64,000 bases of DNA from Cristatella mucedo (GCA_009760855.2 WPIO01000032.1:2549001-2613000); one strand, 5' to 3'; positions 1 through 11,415 are shown, counted from the stretch's first letter. Translations and numbers: made by a program. The notes: generated by a model from the sequence alone, not told the origin.

Positions 1-905
1 TTCGTAGAGTTACAGATGGAGATAAATTACAGAGGGGGAGACAAGTGATGAGATGCGGCAACTGTGACGCCCACGGCAGAAAGCGTATCAGCTGACTTTT
101 GCACCAACTTTAAGGGCCTGATGTACAGGCCGGTAGAACAGCTATCAGGGAGTTGCAGATGTTGAGACGGAATGTCATAAATGCATAGATCAATTTGGAT
201 TTATTATCCCTGTCTAAACGAGCTTCACTTTTAGCAACCTTATGTAGCCGAAAGTAGGCATGGAGCTGATGAGGTCGTCCAATGAAAGGTCACTTTGGAA
301 CAGGACACATAGATTTCGTGCTGATGCAACAAGAGCTATGATGGGAGAGCCTATTTTTAGATATAAGTTATCCAATTTTTCAAGTCACATTTGGATTGCC
401 CATAACTAGTAAGTTTGTTTGCATCTCATTTATTGAAGAAAGTATTCTATCGTCCATGTGCATGTGTCAGCAATACATGCAGCAAGAGAGTTGAAAGAAC
501 TCGATGTGCTAAAGATATGGGAAGGGTCCAAGCAATGGTACAATCGAGTTTCATCTGCATGTAAGTGAAAGCTTAGATTGTGCTCGGCGATGAAAAAAGT
601 GGGAGATTAAAAACTGCGAAAAGAAGCAGACCAATCGCAATGCCCTGAGGTACACCGTACTTTAGTGGTTCCTTGGATCGTCTTTGTCCATTTACATCAA
701 CGCTTTGGAGCCTCCTAGTAAGACAGGAACTGAGCAATAGTAGCACTATGCCAATGATGCCCACGCAAGATGAAAAGTGCTTGAAATATTGACCTATTGA
801 TCGATCGCATCAAACGCTGTCGAAATATCAAGTAAACAAGCAAAGGGAACCTAAGCCTTCTATCCTGCAATCTGGCATAGGAATATCTGCTGCCTGCCTT
901 AGACT
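1..905 (-). mobile_element. L2/CR1-like LINE (family A), decayed RT fragment, cut by window edge
   Basis: Read on the minus strand this matches the middle and 3' part of the reverse transcriptase ORF that is best preserved at 2577-3998. Around 580-760 the frame gives RLQSVDVNGQRR followed by LKYGVPQG, which is RT motif B. The stretch near 60-300 matches the 'QNSAARLVCRE' and 'KIRACLDKDT' zones. Many stops and indels break it, so it is an old copy. The 3' end lies outside the window. No target duplication can be seen. Confidence 0.7.
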
Positions 906-1112
906 TGCCGGAGATGTGAATGAATATACTTCATTTATTAACTATGTGTTATAAACTATATTTATTTATAAATATTATATTTATAAACTGTGTATACAAA
1001 AGCATTAGCGCCGAGGTTATATTAATATTAAGACAATTTAACAGTGCCATAACATCGCTTTCTACTCTTTGCATATTCAGGAAAGAAACCCTGTCGCATT
1101 GCTATTAATAAA
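906..1112. other. AT-rich spacer between LINE copies
   Basis: Low-complexity AT-rich sequence between two decayed minus-strand LINE pieces. I see no gene or recognisable repeat in it. Confidence 0.4.
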
Positions 1113-1765
1113 TTAGAGAGTGTCCGAAAGTAAAACTAAGCAAAGGACTTTGGCCATGGAGAGAGCAAATTTTATAGGAAAAAATGATGAGTTGTTTTTA
1201 GTTAAAATTGTCATCAAATCGGCTGATATCGTCCCGTTAATCGTAGAATAGTCCCAGGCTTTAGGACCATGCGAACTGAAGGCACGGTCTCCAAAGTATA
1301 TGAGTTGGTTAAGGAGCACAGCTGAATGACGTGAATCACAAGAAATGACAAGACAGTGCGAAGCCTGAATACGAAGTATTTCAAGTAAACCAGATCAAGT
1401 GAGTGAAAGAACATTGAAATCAAGCCCTGCTTAATATGAAGCCCTTCCGGGTCGGTGAGAATTGGTGCAATGTAGTAGTTGCGAAGCGTTCTACAGGCAA
1501 ACTTAGCGTATGTGTTTGCACCACCTGCCTTACCGGACGGAAAGAAAGATTCGCGAGTAGAGATAACAAAACTGGAAGTATGATGTCATGAATTAATAGA
1601 CCTACTTTACTGTTGTATCGTGACCTCAGCAGACTTCGCTTCTCGCAATGGTAATGCACTGTCCATATTTGCAGAGTTGACTTAGTAGCTGATGCGGTCT
1701 CCTAGTGATATTTCACTTTCAATCGAGTCAACCAGATCACACGCAGACGCCACGAGCTTTATTCA
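1113..1765 (-). mobile_element. Family A LINE, decayed 3' part of RT ORF
   Basis: On the minus strand the C-terminal block of the family A ORF can be read in broken frames: 'FGDRAFSSHGPKAWDYS' (compare FGDRAFSSYTPKAWNS in the intact copy at 2577-3998) and a line-up with the 'ITPLLADLHWLPV' zone near 1450. The match continues to about 1765 ('LDDHISSTVKS' zone). Several frameshifts are present and no 3' hairpin tail remains. Confidence 0.6.
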
Positions 1766-1779
1766 AAACTGGACCATTT

Positions 1780-2318
1780 TAATGGTTAGGCTTTTGCTTA
1801 TTTTACAAAAAAGCTCATAAAGATAAGTCGGGTTAAGCGCAGGCTTGAACGTCGTTTTAAGAAATTGGGGTCTTATTCAGATCTAGTCAATTTCCAAGAC
1901 TTCCTTTGAGTTTACACACGGAAGCATAACAAATATCGGGGCTTCTTTTTTCACCCGAAAACTGAATTCCTGTCACTCGTACTCAAAACAGATTTATGAG
2001 ACAGTAAACAATTTACCGGTCGATGCTAAGAGATTTGACTCCTCGGATATTAAAGGCTCAGCCGAAAAAATTTCAGCCTTCTTCACTGAAAGAATTGTTC
2101 ACATTCGTGCCTCCATAAAGCCCCTCCGAGTGAAGCAATTGTGGAATCAAAGCCTGTGACCTTTTTAAAAGGTTTTCCGTGGTTTCTGCATGCGATGTGG
2201 CTACCTTAATAAGGTATAATAAAAAGAACTCGTCTCCTGAAGACCCTATATCACCATCTCTGCGGTCTTCATTGGCAGAATAGCTTAGCCCTGCTATAAC
2301 CGAGATTTGTAATGCTTA
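1780..2318 (+). mobile_element. LINE linker region between endonuclease and RT, plus strand
   Basis: The plus strand shows the basic linker typical of L2/CR1 ORF2, in broken frame: 'RRLERRFKKLGS', then 'EKISAFFTERIVHIRAS', then 'KNSSPEDPISPSLRSS' with 'LSPAITEICNA'. Known elements have 'KSSPLDPIPTSLLK..L..L.P.I..I.N' at this place. The orientation is opposite to both neighbours and it stops where the 3' tail of the next element begins. Stops are frequent. Confidence 0.55.
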
Positions 2319-4640
2319 ATTTAAATTGTAATAATAATGAACTTGATAAAGCGCCTTCAGAAAACTCAATTTCTCTCTAGGTGCTTTACATTTTATGCAA
2401 AGTGAAATGCAATTGAAATGGTGAGTAAAATCATACTTAATAAACAAACAAAATGAATAACATGGTTAGGGGTGACATGCACAGGGTCAGTATGCAAATA
2501 TTGTTAGTGGCAGCGTGCACAGTGTCAGCACCCATAAGCTCATAAAGAGCGAATCACAGGGACCCATTAAATGCTGTCATAAATAGATGCGTGTTAGTTT
2601 CTTATTAAATTCCGTCAAGTCAGGAGATGTTGTGGCGCAAGTCAAGAGTGAGTTCCAGGCTTTGGGAGTATACGAACTAAATGCACGGTCTCCAAAAGAT
2701 TTGAGGTCTGTACGGGGTTTTTGCAGACTGCTGGATTCCGAAAGGTGGGTGGTACGATGCTTGGCCTGATGGGGGAATATATCTGAGAGATAGGCTGGAG
2801 CCAAAGAATTAAGTAACCTAAAAGTGAGCAACAAAACCTTAAACTCAATCCGTTGCTTGACTGGTAGCCAGTGCAGGTCGGCGAGAAGTGGAGTAATGTG
2901 GCAACTGCGACGCTCGCGACAGGCAAGCCTAGCTGCAGAGTTTTGCACCAGCTGCAATCGCCTGATCGCACATGCTGGTAGGCCAGTAAGCAGTGAGTTG
3001 CAGAAGTCGAGACGGAATGTCACGAATGCATGGACCAACTTAGACGTGGTATCCTTGTCTAGAAAAGCCCGAATTTTAGTAATATTATGAAGCTGAAAAT
3101 AGACAGATTTGACTGTGGAGCTGATATGGTCGTCTAACGAAAGGTCGCTTTGGAATATGACACCTAGATTTCGAGCTGATTCAACTAGAGATATGCTGGC
3201 AGAGCCAATTTTGAGCGTCAGCCTTTCCAATTTCTGAATCACACTGGGTTTTCCCACAACTAGTAAGTTAGTTTTATCATCATTTGGTTTTAGAAAATTT
3301 GCTATCATGCATGTGTGGATGTCATCAATACATGCAGCAAGTGAGTTGAGATAATTTGAGGTGCTTGAAGGCTGGGAGGGATCACAGCAAAGGTACAGCT
3401 GAGTGTCATCCGCATAGAAGTGAAATCCTAGATTGTGCTTGGCAATCACATCAGCAAGAGGCAGAGTAGAAACCGTGAAGAGAACCGGACCTAGCACGGA
3501 GTCCTGAGGTAGTCCATATTTCAGAGGTACCTCAGATGATCTTTGTCCATTCACGTCAGTACTCTGGAGTCTCCCACTGAGATAGAACCTGAACCACTGC
3601 AGAGCAGTGCCAGTGATGCCCAGGCGAGATGAGAGGCGCTCTAGAAGAACTTTGTGATCGATGGTATCAAAAGCTGCCGAAAGATCGAGTAAAACAAGCA
3701 GAGACACTCTACCCATATCTGCATTCCTAAGTTGGTCGTTGTATACCGTAAGCAATGCTGACTCTGTGGAGTGATTAGCTCTAAATCCAGACTGGAACTT
3801 ACTAGCAAGGTGTGAGGTTTCGATATATGAGGTCAGCTGGTTTGCCACGACCCGTTCGAGTGTCTTAGATAGGAATGGTAGAAGGGAGATTAGGCGGCAG
3901 TTGCTTAAGTTCTCTTGGTCTAGTGTCAATTCTTTTAGTAAAGGCCCGACTACAGCTTTTTTTAAAGGTGCTGGGACATGACCTGAGGCTAATGACATAA
4001 TAATGATGTTACTTATGCATGGCAGCAGCAGATCAATGCAACGTAGGAGCAGGATAGTGGGAATAGGGTCCAGAGGGCTTGTTGTCTTCTTTGATTGAGA
4101 TACGAACTTTAGGACTAGAGCACTAGTGATACTGCTTAAATGCAGACATTGAGGTGCAGCCAGGAACCGAGGAACAGCATTCTAGTGGGGAGGTTGTCAT
4201 CGCAGGGATGGATTCCCTGATCTTGTCTACTTCTGCACAAAGAATCAAGAGAAGCGATCGGCTAGATCATCACAAGGATTTTAGGTAAAGAGCTAATCTG
4301 GGAACGGTTGAGGAGATGGTTTATTGTCGACATCAGTATTTTTGGATTGTGCATCTGTGATTCAACAATATTTCTATAGAAGCTAGATTTGGCCTTTGCT
4401 AGGATCGATTGGTACGACCTACAGTAGTCTTCATAAGCCTGTCAATGGACAGTCAGTCAAGTTCTTTTGTACGTTTTTTCAAGCTTTTGCTTAGTAGACT
4501 TGGCTAGTTTAATGTCTGTGGTAAACCATAGGCCGTCTGGGCGGGGGCGCACAGTGCGCTTTGTCTTTGAAAAATGGGTTTTACCCAACTCCTTCAAATC
4601 GGCAATCGTTTGAGCGATACTAACAAAGTTTGGATTAGAT
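2319..4640 (-). mobile_element. L2/CR1-like LINE family A, 5'-truncated, best-preserved copy
   Basis: This copy runs on the minus strand from the endonuclease-RT linker (near 4640) to a 3' tail at about 2319-2400. The tail carries the family hairpin (AAAGCGCC-type stem) followed by AT-rich repeats. It is 5'-truncated, as expected for target-primed reverse transcription. Its RT part (2577-3998) is still open for 473 codons. It is very similar to the copies at 5028-5846 and 35625-37137, which suggests relatively recent activity of the family. Confidence 0.85.
2577..3998 (-). CDS. Reverse transcriptase ORF2 fragment of a family A LINE
   Basis: A 473-codon open frame encodes most of a non-LTR retrotransposon reverse transcriptase. 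Visible RT blocks in order: 'ISLLPFLSKTLERVVANQL' near residue 37, 'LLDLSAAFDTIDHKVLLERL' near 105 (motif A, catalytic Asp), 'YGLPQDSVLGPVLF' near 160 (motif B; the usual PQGS is PQDS here), and 'FHFYADDTQLYL' near 193 (catalytic YADD). The C-terminal half has the L2/CR1 'LQLVQNSAARL' and 'ITPLLADLHWLPVKQRI' blocks and ends near 'FGDRAFSSYTPKAWNS'. The first Met is probably internal to the original ORF2, because linker homology continues upstream in broken frames. The enzyme would copy its own RNA at a nicked target. It lacks its endonuclease, so it is a dead or trans-dependent copy. Confidence 0.85.
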   Translation of the reverse strand: MSLASGHVPAPLKKAVVGPLLKELTLDQENLSNCRLISLLPFLSKTLERVVANQLTSYIETSHLASKFQSGFRANHSTESALLTVYNDQLRNADMGRVSLLVLLDLSAAFDTIDHKVLLERLSSRLGITGTALQWFRFYLSGRLQSTDVNGQRSSEVPLKYGLPQDSVLGPVLFTVSTLPLADVIAKHNLGFHFYADDTQLYLCCDPSQPSSTSNYLNSLAACIDDIHTCMIANFLKPNDDKTNLLVVGKPSVIQKLERLTLKIGSASISLVESARNLGVIFQSDLSLDDHISSTVKSVYFQLHNITKIRAFLDKDTTSKLVHAFVTFRLDFCNSLLTGLPACAIRRLQLVQNSAARLACRERRSCHITPLLADLHWLPVKQRIEFKVLLLTFRLLNSLAPAYLSDIFPHQAKHRTTHLSESSSLQKPRTDLKSFGDRAFSSYTPKAWNSLLTCATTSPDLTEFNKKLTRIYL

Positions 4641-4861
4641 ATAGAGGTTCTTGCAAACTATCACCCAGTTTCCATTCTGACTTTTTTGTCAAATATTCTT
4701 GAAAGAATTGTCGCCGAGCAGCTGCACATACTGAAAAGAATTAAATGTCAGAAACATTTCAATCATGAGTCGAAAGGCAGCACTGCACTGAAACTAGTCT
4801 CCTCCGTGGCAACAATGACATTCTATGTGCCAAGAATGTCAGGAATGTCACTGCCCTAGCT

Positions 4862-5027
4862 ATGCTAGATATTTCTGCTACCTTCGACATTATTGATCGT
4901 GATGTTTTACTTGAACGATTGAGAACAACAATTGGTCTGGTTGACGAAGCACTGGCATGGTTTAAATCGTATTTTTCTGATAGTGTTCAATCCGTGTCGT
5001 GTGGGGGTCAGGTGTCACTCGCAAGAC
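4862..5027 (+). pseudogene. Family B RT, motif A part (5' of nested insertion)
   Basis: This frame encodes the palm segment with the motif A aspartate (FDIIDRDVLLERL) and the 'ALAWFKSYFSDSVQSV' block that precedes motif B. It is cut at 5027 by the nested family A element. The sequence on the far side (from 5847) supplies motif B and YADD in the same frame, so the break is due to insertion and not to divergence. Confidence 0.75.
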
Positions 5028-5207
5028 CATATCAGCTCCACAGTCAAATCCGCCTATTTTCAGCTTCATAACATTGCTAAAATTCGGGCTTGTTTAGATA
5101 AAGATACCACATCTAAGTTGGTCCATGCATTCGTGACATCTCGTCTCGACTTCTGCAACTCATTGCTTACCGGCCTACCAGCATGTACTATCAGGTGATC
5201 GCAGCTG

Positions 5208-5603
5208 TTGCAAAACTCGGCAGCTAGACTTGTCTGTCGTGAGCGTCGCAGTGGCCACATTACTCCACTTTTCGCCGACCTGCATTGGCTACCAGTCAAG
5301 CAACGGATTGACTTCAAGGTTTTGTCGCTCACTTTTAGGTCCCTTCATTCTATGGCTCCAGCCTATCTGTCAGATATACTACCCCATCAGGCCAAGCATC
5401 GTACCACCTGCTTTTCGAAATCCAACAGTCTAGAAATACCTCGTACAAACCTTAAATCCTTTGGAGACCGTGCATTTAGTTCATATGCTCCCAAAGCCTG
5501 GAACTCCCTCCCGACCTGCGTCAGAACATCCCCTGACCTGACCACATTTAAAAGGAACCTAAAAACACACCTATTTAGGACAGTATTTAGTGGGTCCCTG
5601 TGA
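5208..5603 (+). pseudogene. Family A LINE, C-terminal RT ORF fragment
   Basis: A 131-codon open frame holds the C-terminal part of family A ORF2: 'QNSAARLVCRERRSGHITPL', 'LHWLPVKQRIDFKVL', 'FGDRAFSSYAPKAWNSLP' and 'FKRNLKTHLFRTVF'. The last block is the usual C-terminal end of L2/CR1 ORF2. It lacks the catalytic motifs because the element is 5'-truncated. Confidence 0.75.
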
Positions 5604-5768
5604 TTCGTCCTTGATGTGCTTATGCGTGCTGACACTGTGCATCCTGCCACTAACCACATTTGCATGCTGACCCTGTGCATGTCACCCCTAACCACGTTAT
5701 TCATTTCGTTTGTTTTTCAAGCATGATTTTACTTACCATTCAATTGCATTTAACTTTACAGCAAATGT

Positions 5769-5808
5769 AAAGCGCCTAGAGAGAGATTGAGTTCTCTGAG
5801 GGCGCTTT
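5769..5808 (+). other. LINE family A 3' hairpin
   Basis: AAAGCGCC at 5769-5776 pairs perfectly with GGCGCTTT at 5801-5808, and inner AGAGA/TCTCT segments extend the stem. The same structure recurs in the 3' tails near 2350, 22590, 35670, 39385, 43895 and 62010. In the L2/CR1 group such 3' stem-loops are known recognition signals for the element's own reverse transcriptase. Confidence 0.7.
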
Positions 5809-5914
5809 ATCAAGTGAATTATTATTATAATTATTATTATTAAGACGGGTAACCTGTAGAGTCTCTCAAGGATCCCCCTCTGTACCTTGCCTTTCTTTAT
5901 TTATACTAAATCTT

Positions 5915-6175
5915 TTGGGAAAAGTGATTAAGGCTCATGGAATAGGATATCACTTTTATGCTGACGATACTCAGCTGTATTTGTCATTCAAACCATCGGA
6001 ATCTGCTCCAGCAATAGATAAACTGAATGCTTGCCTTGCCGACGTTCGATCCTGGATGTCGGAAAATTTATTGAAACTAAATGACGACAAAACCGAACTG
6101 CAGCTCCTAGGTCACCCTAAGTATGTTGCTGGATTAAAAGGCTTTGCTCTTCTTATAGGTGATGCTGTTTTGTGA
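5915..6175 (+). pseudogene. Family B RT, YADD part (3' of nested insertion)
   Basis: This frame contains the catalytic 'GYHFYADDTQLYLSF' block and the following thumb segment 'LLKLNDDKTELQLLGHPK', ending at a stop near 6174. It is the direct continuation of the frame at 4862-5027 once the insert is removed. Further downstream fragments of the same ORF appear at 6293-6478 and 6600-6790 in shifted frames. Confidence 0.75.
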
Positions 6176-6965
6176 CCATCACCAAGTGCTCGAAATTTAG
6201 GTGTCGTTTACGATAGCTGCCAACATTTTTAAAATTTCATTCAAAAGACTGCTTGTACAGCTAGCCATCACGTCCTATCCCTATCTAATATTATGAGACG
6301 TCTTTCCCAGTGGCTTGTAAAATATTTAACAAGCTCCTTAGTTCTGCCTCGGCTTGATTGTTACAATTCCAATTTGGCTCTGCTACCAACAAAGGCAAAT
6401 AGGCCACTGCAGCTGGCTATAAATATGACTGCAAGGCTATTGTTTAAGTCCCAGAGGTTTGACCACTCCTTTGCTTAATGAGCTACGACGGCTGCCGGTT
6501 GATGAACGGACATACAGCTAAGTTCTTAGACTGACCCACAAGGCCCGCTACGGCTTGGCTCCTCTATTCCTAGCTAAACTGCTGTAGCACCAGTTTCAAC
6601 CTCCTCGTGCTCTCAAGTCCTGTATGGACAATAAATTACCCGTTCAATTCCTTCTCGTAAAGGCTTTTGGCGATAGAAGCTTTAGCTCCGCAGGTCCTAG
6701 ACAGTGGAACTCACTTCCAATATTCCTATGCAACGACAACCACTCTGCTGCTGCCGCTTATGGCGTATTCTTTTCAGAGGTCCTGAGCTAGAACTTACAT
6801 GTGACTCACTACCTCAACTGATCTCCTGACTCTGCTATGCTTTCCACTTTTTCTTTGTTGCGTGAGGTAAAGTCTGTTGGCTATCGAATGCTTACCGAAA
6901 GCCGCTTAGGCTGTGAGTGGGCTATACAAAACTCTCCTGCGTAACACCCACACAGTCTTTATGGC

Positions 6966-7350
6966 CTTGTGGAGTTGCAGTCGGAGATACATTACATTTT
7001 TCCGAGTAGCCCTAACTATGCAAATAACATATAACTCGGTTTTATCTTAATTTAGTTTGAGATATTTTCTTCCATAAAAGTGCGAATTTCAACAACACAT
7101 ACGGCAAGGAAGCTCAGATAGTTAGGTATATTATTGTCAGCTCCCCTCCCCCCGAGGAGATACAGGGCAAGGATAAGTTTACTTTGGAAGGTGAGCTTAA
7201 GGTGCAGATTGATGATGTTTTAAAATTCACGGTATTTGCTGGTTTTGGCCCTAATCTGGATTCTCTAGCTATAAAAGACGCAAGTGCAATGAGAAATTAC
7301 TTATCCTTGCTGGAGCTTAAACAATGTTACATACAAAATGGATAATAATA
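6966..7350. other. Unassigned spacer
   Basis: Sequence after the end of the family B element. No open frame, repeat or RNA gene is recognisable. It ends at an ATAATAATAA run that belongs to the tail of the next LINE fragment. Confidence 0.35.
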
Positions 7351-7500
7351 ACCACAATACATTTCTATAGTGCCCTCAGAGAGCTTAATCTTTTTCTAGG
7401 CACTTTAAATTAGCTGTAAAGGAAGCATGATCTATATAACTGCATGCACACTGTCAGCAAGGACATTCTATAAGCTTCACTTCTAACGCACAAATTCCTT
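7345..7500 (-). mobile_element. LINE 3' tail fragment (TAGAAATGTATTGTGG subtype)
   Basis: On the minus strand this is a family A-like 3' UTR with the hairpin (AAAGTGCC / GGCACTAT) followed by TAGAAATGTATTGTGGTT and ATT repeats. The tail differs from the 'CTTTATCAAGTG' tail of the main family A copies but matches the tail of the SINE at 48575-48712, so it marks the likely LINE partner of that SINE. Confidence 0.6.
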
Positions 7501-8365
7501 AAGCTACTGCTGAATAAAGATAATGCACATGTAGCGACAGTGACAACCATACTGGAAACTGCCAAGCCACGTGAAGCAGGGTCTCGAAGCTGCTTCTTCT
7601 GTAGGTTTTCACTAAGCGCCAAGCTGGGCAGTAGCAATGCAGCTGAAACCAGACTCAAAGCTAAGTGGTAGTGATACAGTTGAATAATTTAGCGATATAG
7701 GCGAAGGCTGACTAACGAGATGGTTGCATTTTTGAAATAAGCCCTTCCGGTAAGCCTCGGGAGGAGGTGTGAGGGAAAAGAGGGGAAGATCTACAACCAT
7801 GCACACGAGGTCATGGAGTAGCGCCATCGTTATTGGACAACAAAATGTCTCACGATATTGATAGCCAAACTTTGAATCGATCAAGCGATTGATAATTAGA
7901 CGAAGAAAAATGCGGTAGGTTATAGGATTTCAAATAAATGTGATTGCCCTCTACTGAAGTCAGTTGGTTAGAGTACAGCCCGAACTAAAGATTAATGTAA
8001 AGAGCCTCTCTTTCACACGCACGCTTATGAAATCTCACCACTTCGAGTGCAACTGCGGCCTGGTAGCTCTTCTTAGACCATTATTATATCGCATGACATC
8101 AAAGGCCAAGCGTTCAGATAAGCAGTTACAAAAAAGGCATAGCTTGAAAGTGTTTTACTTTTCAGCCCCATCAGAGATTCATCTAGTACGCTACAATATG
8201 ATGCCCTACTCAGCAGCCAGTGCCGACGGTTACGAAAACGACAAAGCGATAATAACGGACAGAACCGGCTACAAAAAAACGGTAGTTGAATTAAATCTGC
8301 TCCAGCACTGCTGTTAGAACTTTTCGCCAACTGTCTTTCATTTCCGCTATTCCAGTTGAAAGAAT
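7500..8365. other. Unassigned intergenic sequence
   Basis: Short frames are open on both strands here, for example 117 codons at 7964-8317 on the plus strand and an overlapping 85-codon frame on the minus strand. None contains a motif I recognise and neither has splice-flanked conservation clues. I do not call a gene. Confidence 0.3.
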
Positions 8366-8367
8366 TG

Positions 8368-8369
8368 TC

Positions 8370-8426
<57 letters not shown>

Positions 8427-8472
8427 AATACATATATATATCTTCTTACACGCGTATATATTATATATGTAC
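8368..8472. repeat. Compound (TA)n(TG)n(TA)n microsatellite
   Basis: A TA run, then a TG run, then TA-rich sequence with short interruptions. Non-coding, length-variable DNA. Confidence 0.9.
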
Positions 8473-10085
8473 TTAGAATAATATTGACTAAGTATAGATA
8501 ATGGAAAGAGATGTGCCTGTGGGTGCCGTGAATGCTGATGTCAGTCGTATTCTCGCAGTAAAATTACAATTACGCTGCCTTTTGTTTCTTCAATCTAAGG
8601 GATGAAGTAAAACTGCAATTTTACATGCGATATGATTTAGTAAAGCACGAGAATGCCTTTCTTTCCTAATGGACCATCTTACTTAAATTTTGACGGCCTG
8701 TACATGGCTCGGGGCTGGGGAGATTATATAATTATGTCTTTCGCACATCACCATACGAGAAATAAATATCAATCCAGCAGCGTTACTTGTATCCGCAGTA
8801 GCAGTGACGAAGATCAAAATAAAAAAACAGCTGATTTCACGACATCTATCAATATATCATGCTTAGACAATCAGGAAAAATTACACTCCTATTTGCTTCT
8901 ATTACCTACGTAAAATGACGCTGGTAAACACTCACGGCCACAGGCTAGTAGGATAGCTTGTTAAAAATCTTCACGCAATAAACTCCAGATCTGAATGCAA
9001 AAAGGTCACTGGAATAAAAAAAAAGGAAAAGTTACTTAGGGCTACGGAAAAGCTGAAACAACCAGGCGCATCTTTAGTGGAGACTGAAATGATGCAAACT
9101 CATGGCAGGTAGTATTAGAAGCTGAAAGCGATTTACAGATTATAGGTGTGCACTAGAGAAAGTAGCATGGTTACCAAAAGAAAGATAGTTTAGTGTTGCC
9201 ACGAGCTGGGATAGAAGACCGGAAGCCGAAGTGGAGCAGCAGCACTTGGATCGAGTGCTAGAGCAGCCAGCACGTCAGATCTTGAGAGTCCAAGCTGATG
9301 CAAGAAAGCGAAACGACCGGTTGGCTAGAGAGAAACTATTGAAAAGATTCGAAGGTTGATAGAGAGCGAATAAAGTTTAAACAGAACGCGTGGCAGTTGA
9401 GTCTTTCATTGGTTGCAGAAAATTAAGAAGACACGGCTGCAGTCCTAAATAAAGGGAATGCAGGAATATAATTGCAATGTAGAAGGCTCATCAACTAAGT
9501 ATGGCTATCGTACTCTTGTCTAAGCGGGCCCTTTTTTTGCAATTTGTCTCAGCTGGTAGGAGGGCGTCTTGACAGTATAGGCAATGAACTCCTGCTATGA
9601 CCAACCAACCAAGAATTATCAGTATGTATTGTTAATCTCTAAATAAATAAAAAATTAACTAGGAGATGCCATAGACCAGCGGTTTGGGTATACAGACTAA
9701 GCACATAACTGGACACGAGTTACCGCTCCACGCAAGTAGATGATATTGCAGTTAGCCATCAAAATGGTCTGCCAAGTAAATTTTTAATATGCTTAACATA
9801 CTGGGGTACTCCGCATTTCATTGTCTTATGGTACCATTATTACCCATTGAAACTTAAGCTCTGAAGTAGCCACATGAATGTGAAATTCAAATGAGAATTC
9901 CGCTGCTAATATTTCACAAGTAAAGGTTCTGACCTTATTTTTAAAAGCGTTGAAGGAGTAGGCTGAACTGAATTATACGCCTCTCTAGCTTCATTGGTCA
10001 GCAAGATCAAAAACAAGACCAGAGAGTTCATCAGCAAGAAAATAGCATCGTCATTGGATTTCTCTACTTCAGTAAAATCCACGTA
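8473..10085. other. Unassigned intergenic sequence
   Basis: No convincing gene or transposon. The 86-codon plus-strand frame at 8653-8913 has no recognised motif. The stretch 9000-9480 is purine-rich on the plus strand without clear repeat structure. Confidence 0.3.
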
Positions 10086-10086
10086 A

Positions 10087-10585
<499 letters not shown>

Positions 10586-10589
10586 GGGA

Positions 10590-10905
10590 ATCCTCAGCAC
10601 TACGATGGTTTAGGTCCTATCTCAAACGAGACTCTAAAGCATTGATTTTAAGTGGCAACAATCATCCAAGAAGCCTATAAAGTTTGGGGTAAACCAGGGC
10701 TCTGTGATTAGCCCACTTCTTTTCACAATTAATACTCTTCCTCTTGCCTGCTTAACCCCTAATCACACTCAAGGTTTCATTTCTGTGGACTTACACCTTT
10801 ACCTATGCCTTGATACCTCCCGGCTTTTCACCTCAAACTCACTCAACTTCCTTGCTTGATGTATTAAACTTAGCTTATGCAATTGCCTCATTTATGTAGC
10901 GACAG
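10590..10905 (+). mobile_element. LINE RT fragment (motif B to YADD region), decayed
   Basis: The plus strand shows 'LRWFRSYLKRDSKAL', then 'GVNQGSVISPLLFTINTLPL' (motif B, normally GVPQGSVLGP) and a decayed 'FISVDLHLYLCLDTS' where FHFYADDTQLYLCFD is expected, so the catalytic YADD is lost. It is related to families A and B, with frameshifts. Ends are not defined. Confidence 0.6.
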
Positions 10906-10989
10906 ACCATCCTTAGTGGCTTTTACCTTGCTTGTTGTGGGCAATTATAGATCGTCCGATGCAGATTTTTGAGCCCACGAAGAGCAAGC

Positions 10990-11415
10990 ACCTTACCTTT
11001 AGACTAAGACTATAGACAGCGTGACATCATGACGATTTTCAGGCTTTGGGGGCGAATTAACTTCAGACTTGGTCTCTGAAAGACTTGAGGGTCGTAGGTG
11101 GAGTAAGTAGGCTAGTAAGGGAGATAAGGATATAAGGAGATAGTAGATAGATAGTAGGCCAATTAAATAGGATGCAATGGCCAATACATAAAGCTCGAAT
11201 AGGATGTTTTGGAGTATGGTGCAAGAGAGATGTCTTTCTTAAGAATTGGGAAGTGAGTTTCGCAATCAAAGTCCAACAAAGCGAAAGCTTCTATCGTCAA
11301 TAGTCTTCAAGTGAAAGGATAGAACGACTAATTTATCGTCCTGTGAGAACCAAGAGCACGAGTAAGGCTGAATTTGACGCTACAGTTCAGCTAGGTGTGA
11401 TTGAGTTAAGCTAGA
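10990..11415 (-). mobile_element. Family B LINE 3' ORF remnant, minus strand
   Basis: On the minus strand a broken frame matches the C-terminal block of family B ('LKTIDDRSFRFVGL.LRNSLP' around 11230-11330; the plus-strand copies at 4650 and 48400 have 'FGDRSFSSAG...WNSLP'). The part at 11000-11200 is less certain. Heavy decay. Confidence 0.4.

Larger units (their letters stand above)
5028..5846 (+). mobile_element. 5'-truncated family A LINE nested inside family B
   Basis: The insert starts within the 'HISSTVKSAYFQLHNIAKI' block, runs through the C-terminal part of the family A ORF ('FGDRAFSSYAPKAWNSLP' near 5460) and the 3' UTR with its hairpin at 5769-5808, and ends in an ATT-type tail at 5818-5841. 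The 5-bp string AAGAC occurs at 5023-5027 just before it and at 5842-5846 at its end, consistent with a short target-site duplication (a few bases of this could be microhomology). The unit is 819 bp, a multiple of three, and its removal restores the host frame. Confidence 0.8.
4650..6965 (+). mobile_element. L2/CR1-like LINE family B, interrupted by a family A insertion
   Basis: A second, clearly different LINE family reads on the plus strand: 'SNILERIVAEQLHILKRIK' near 4700, 'MLDISATFDIIDRDVLLERL' at 4862 (motif A), then a break at 5027. It resumes at 5847 with 'GYHFYADDTQLYLSFK' (catalytic YADD) and continues through the thumb and C-terminal regions ('FGDRSFSSAGPRQWNSLP' near 6665) to about 6965. 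Removing 5028-5846 rejoins the two halves in the same frame. Several other stops and frameshifts are present, so it is a pseudogene. A second copy lies at 48400-49690. Confidence 0.8.

Noticed and set aside
7964-8317. 117-codon plus-strand frame
   Set aside because: No motif, no start context or splice support, and an overlapping frame on the other strand. Compatible with chance.
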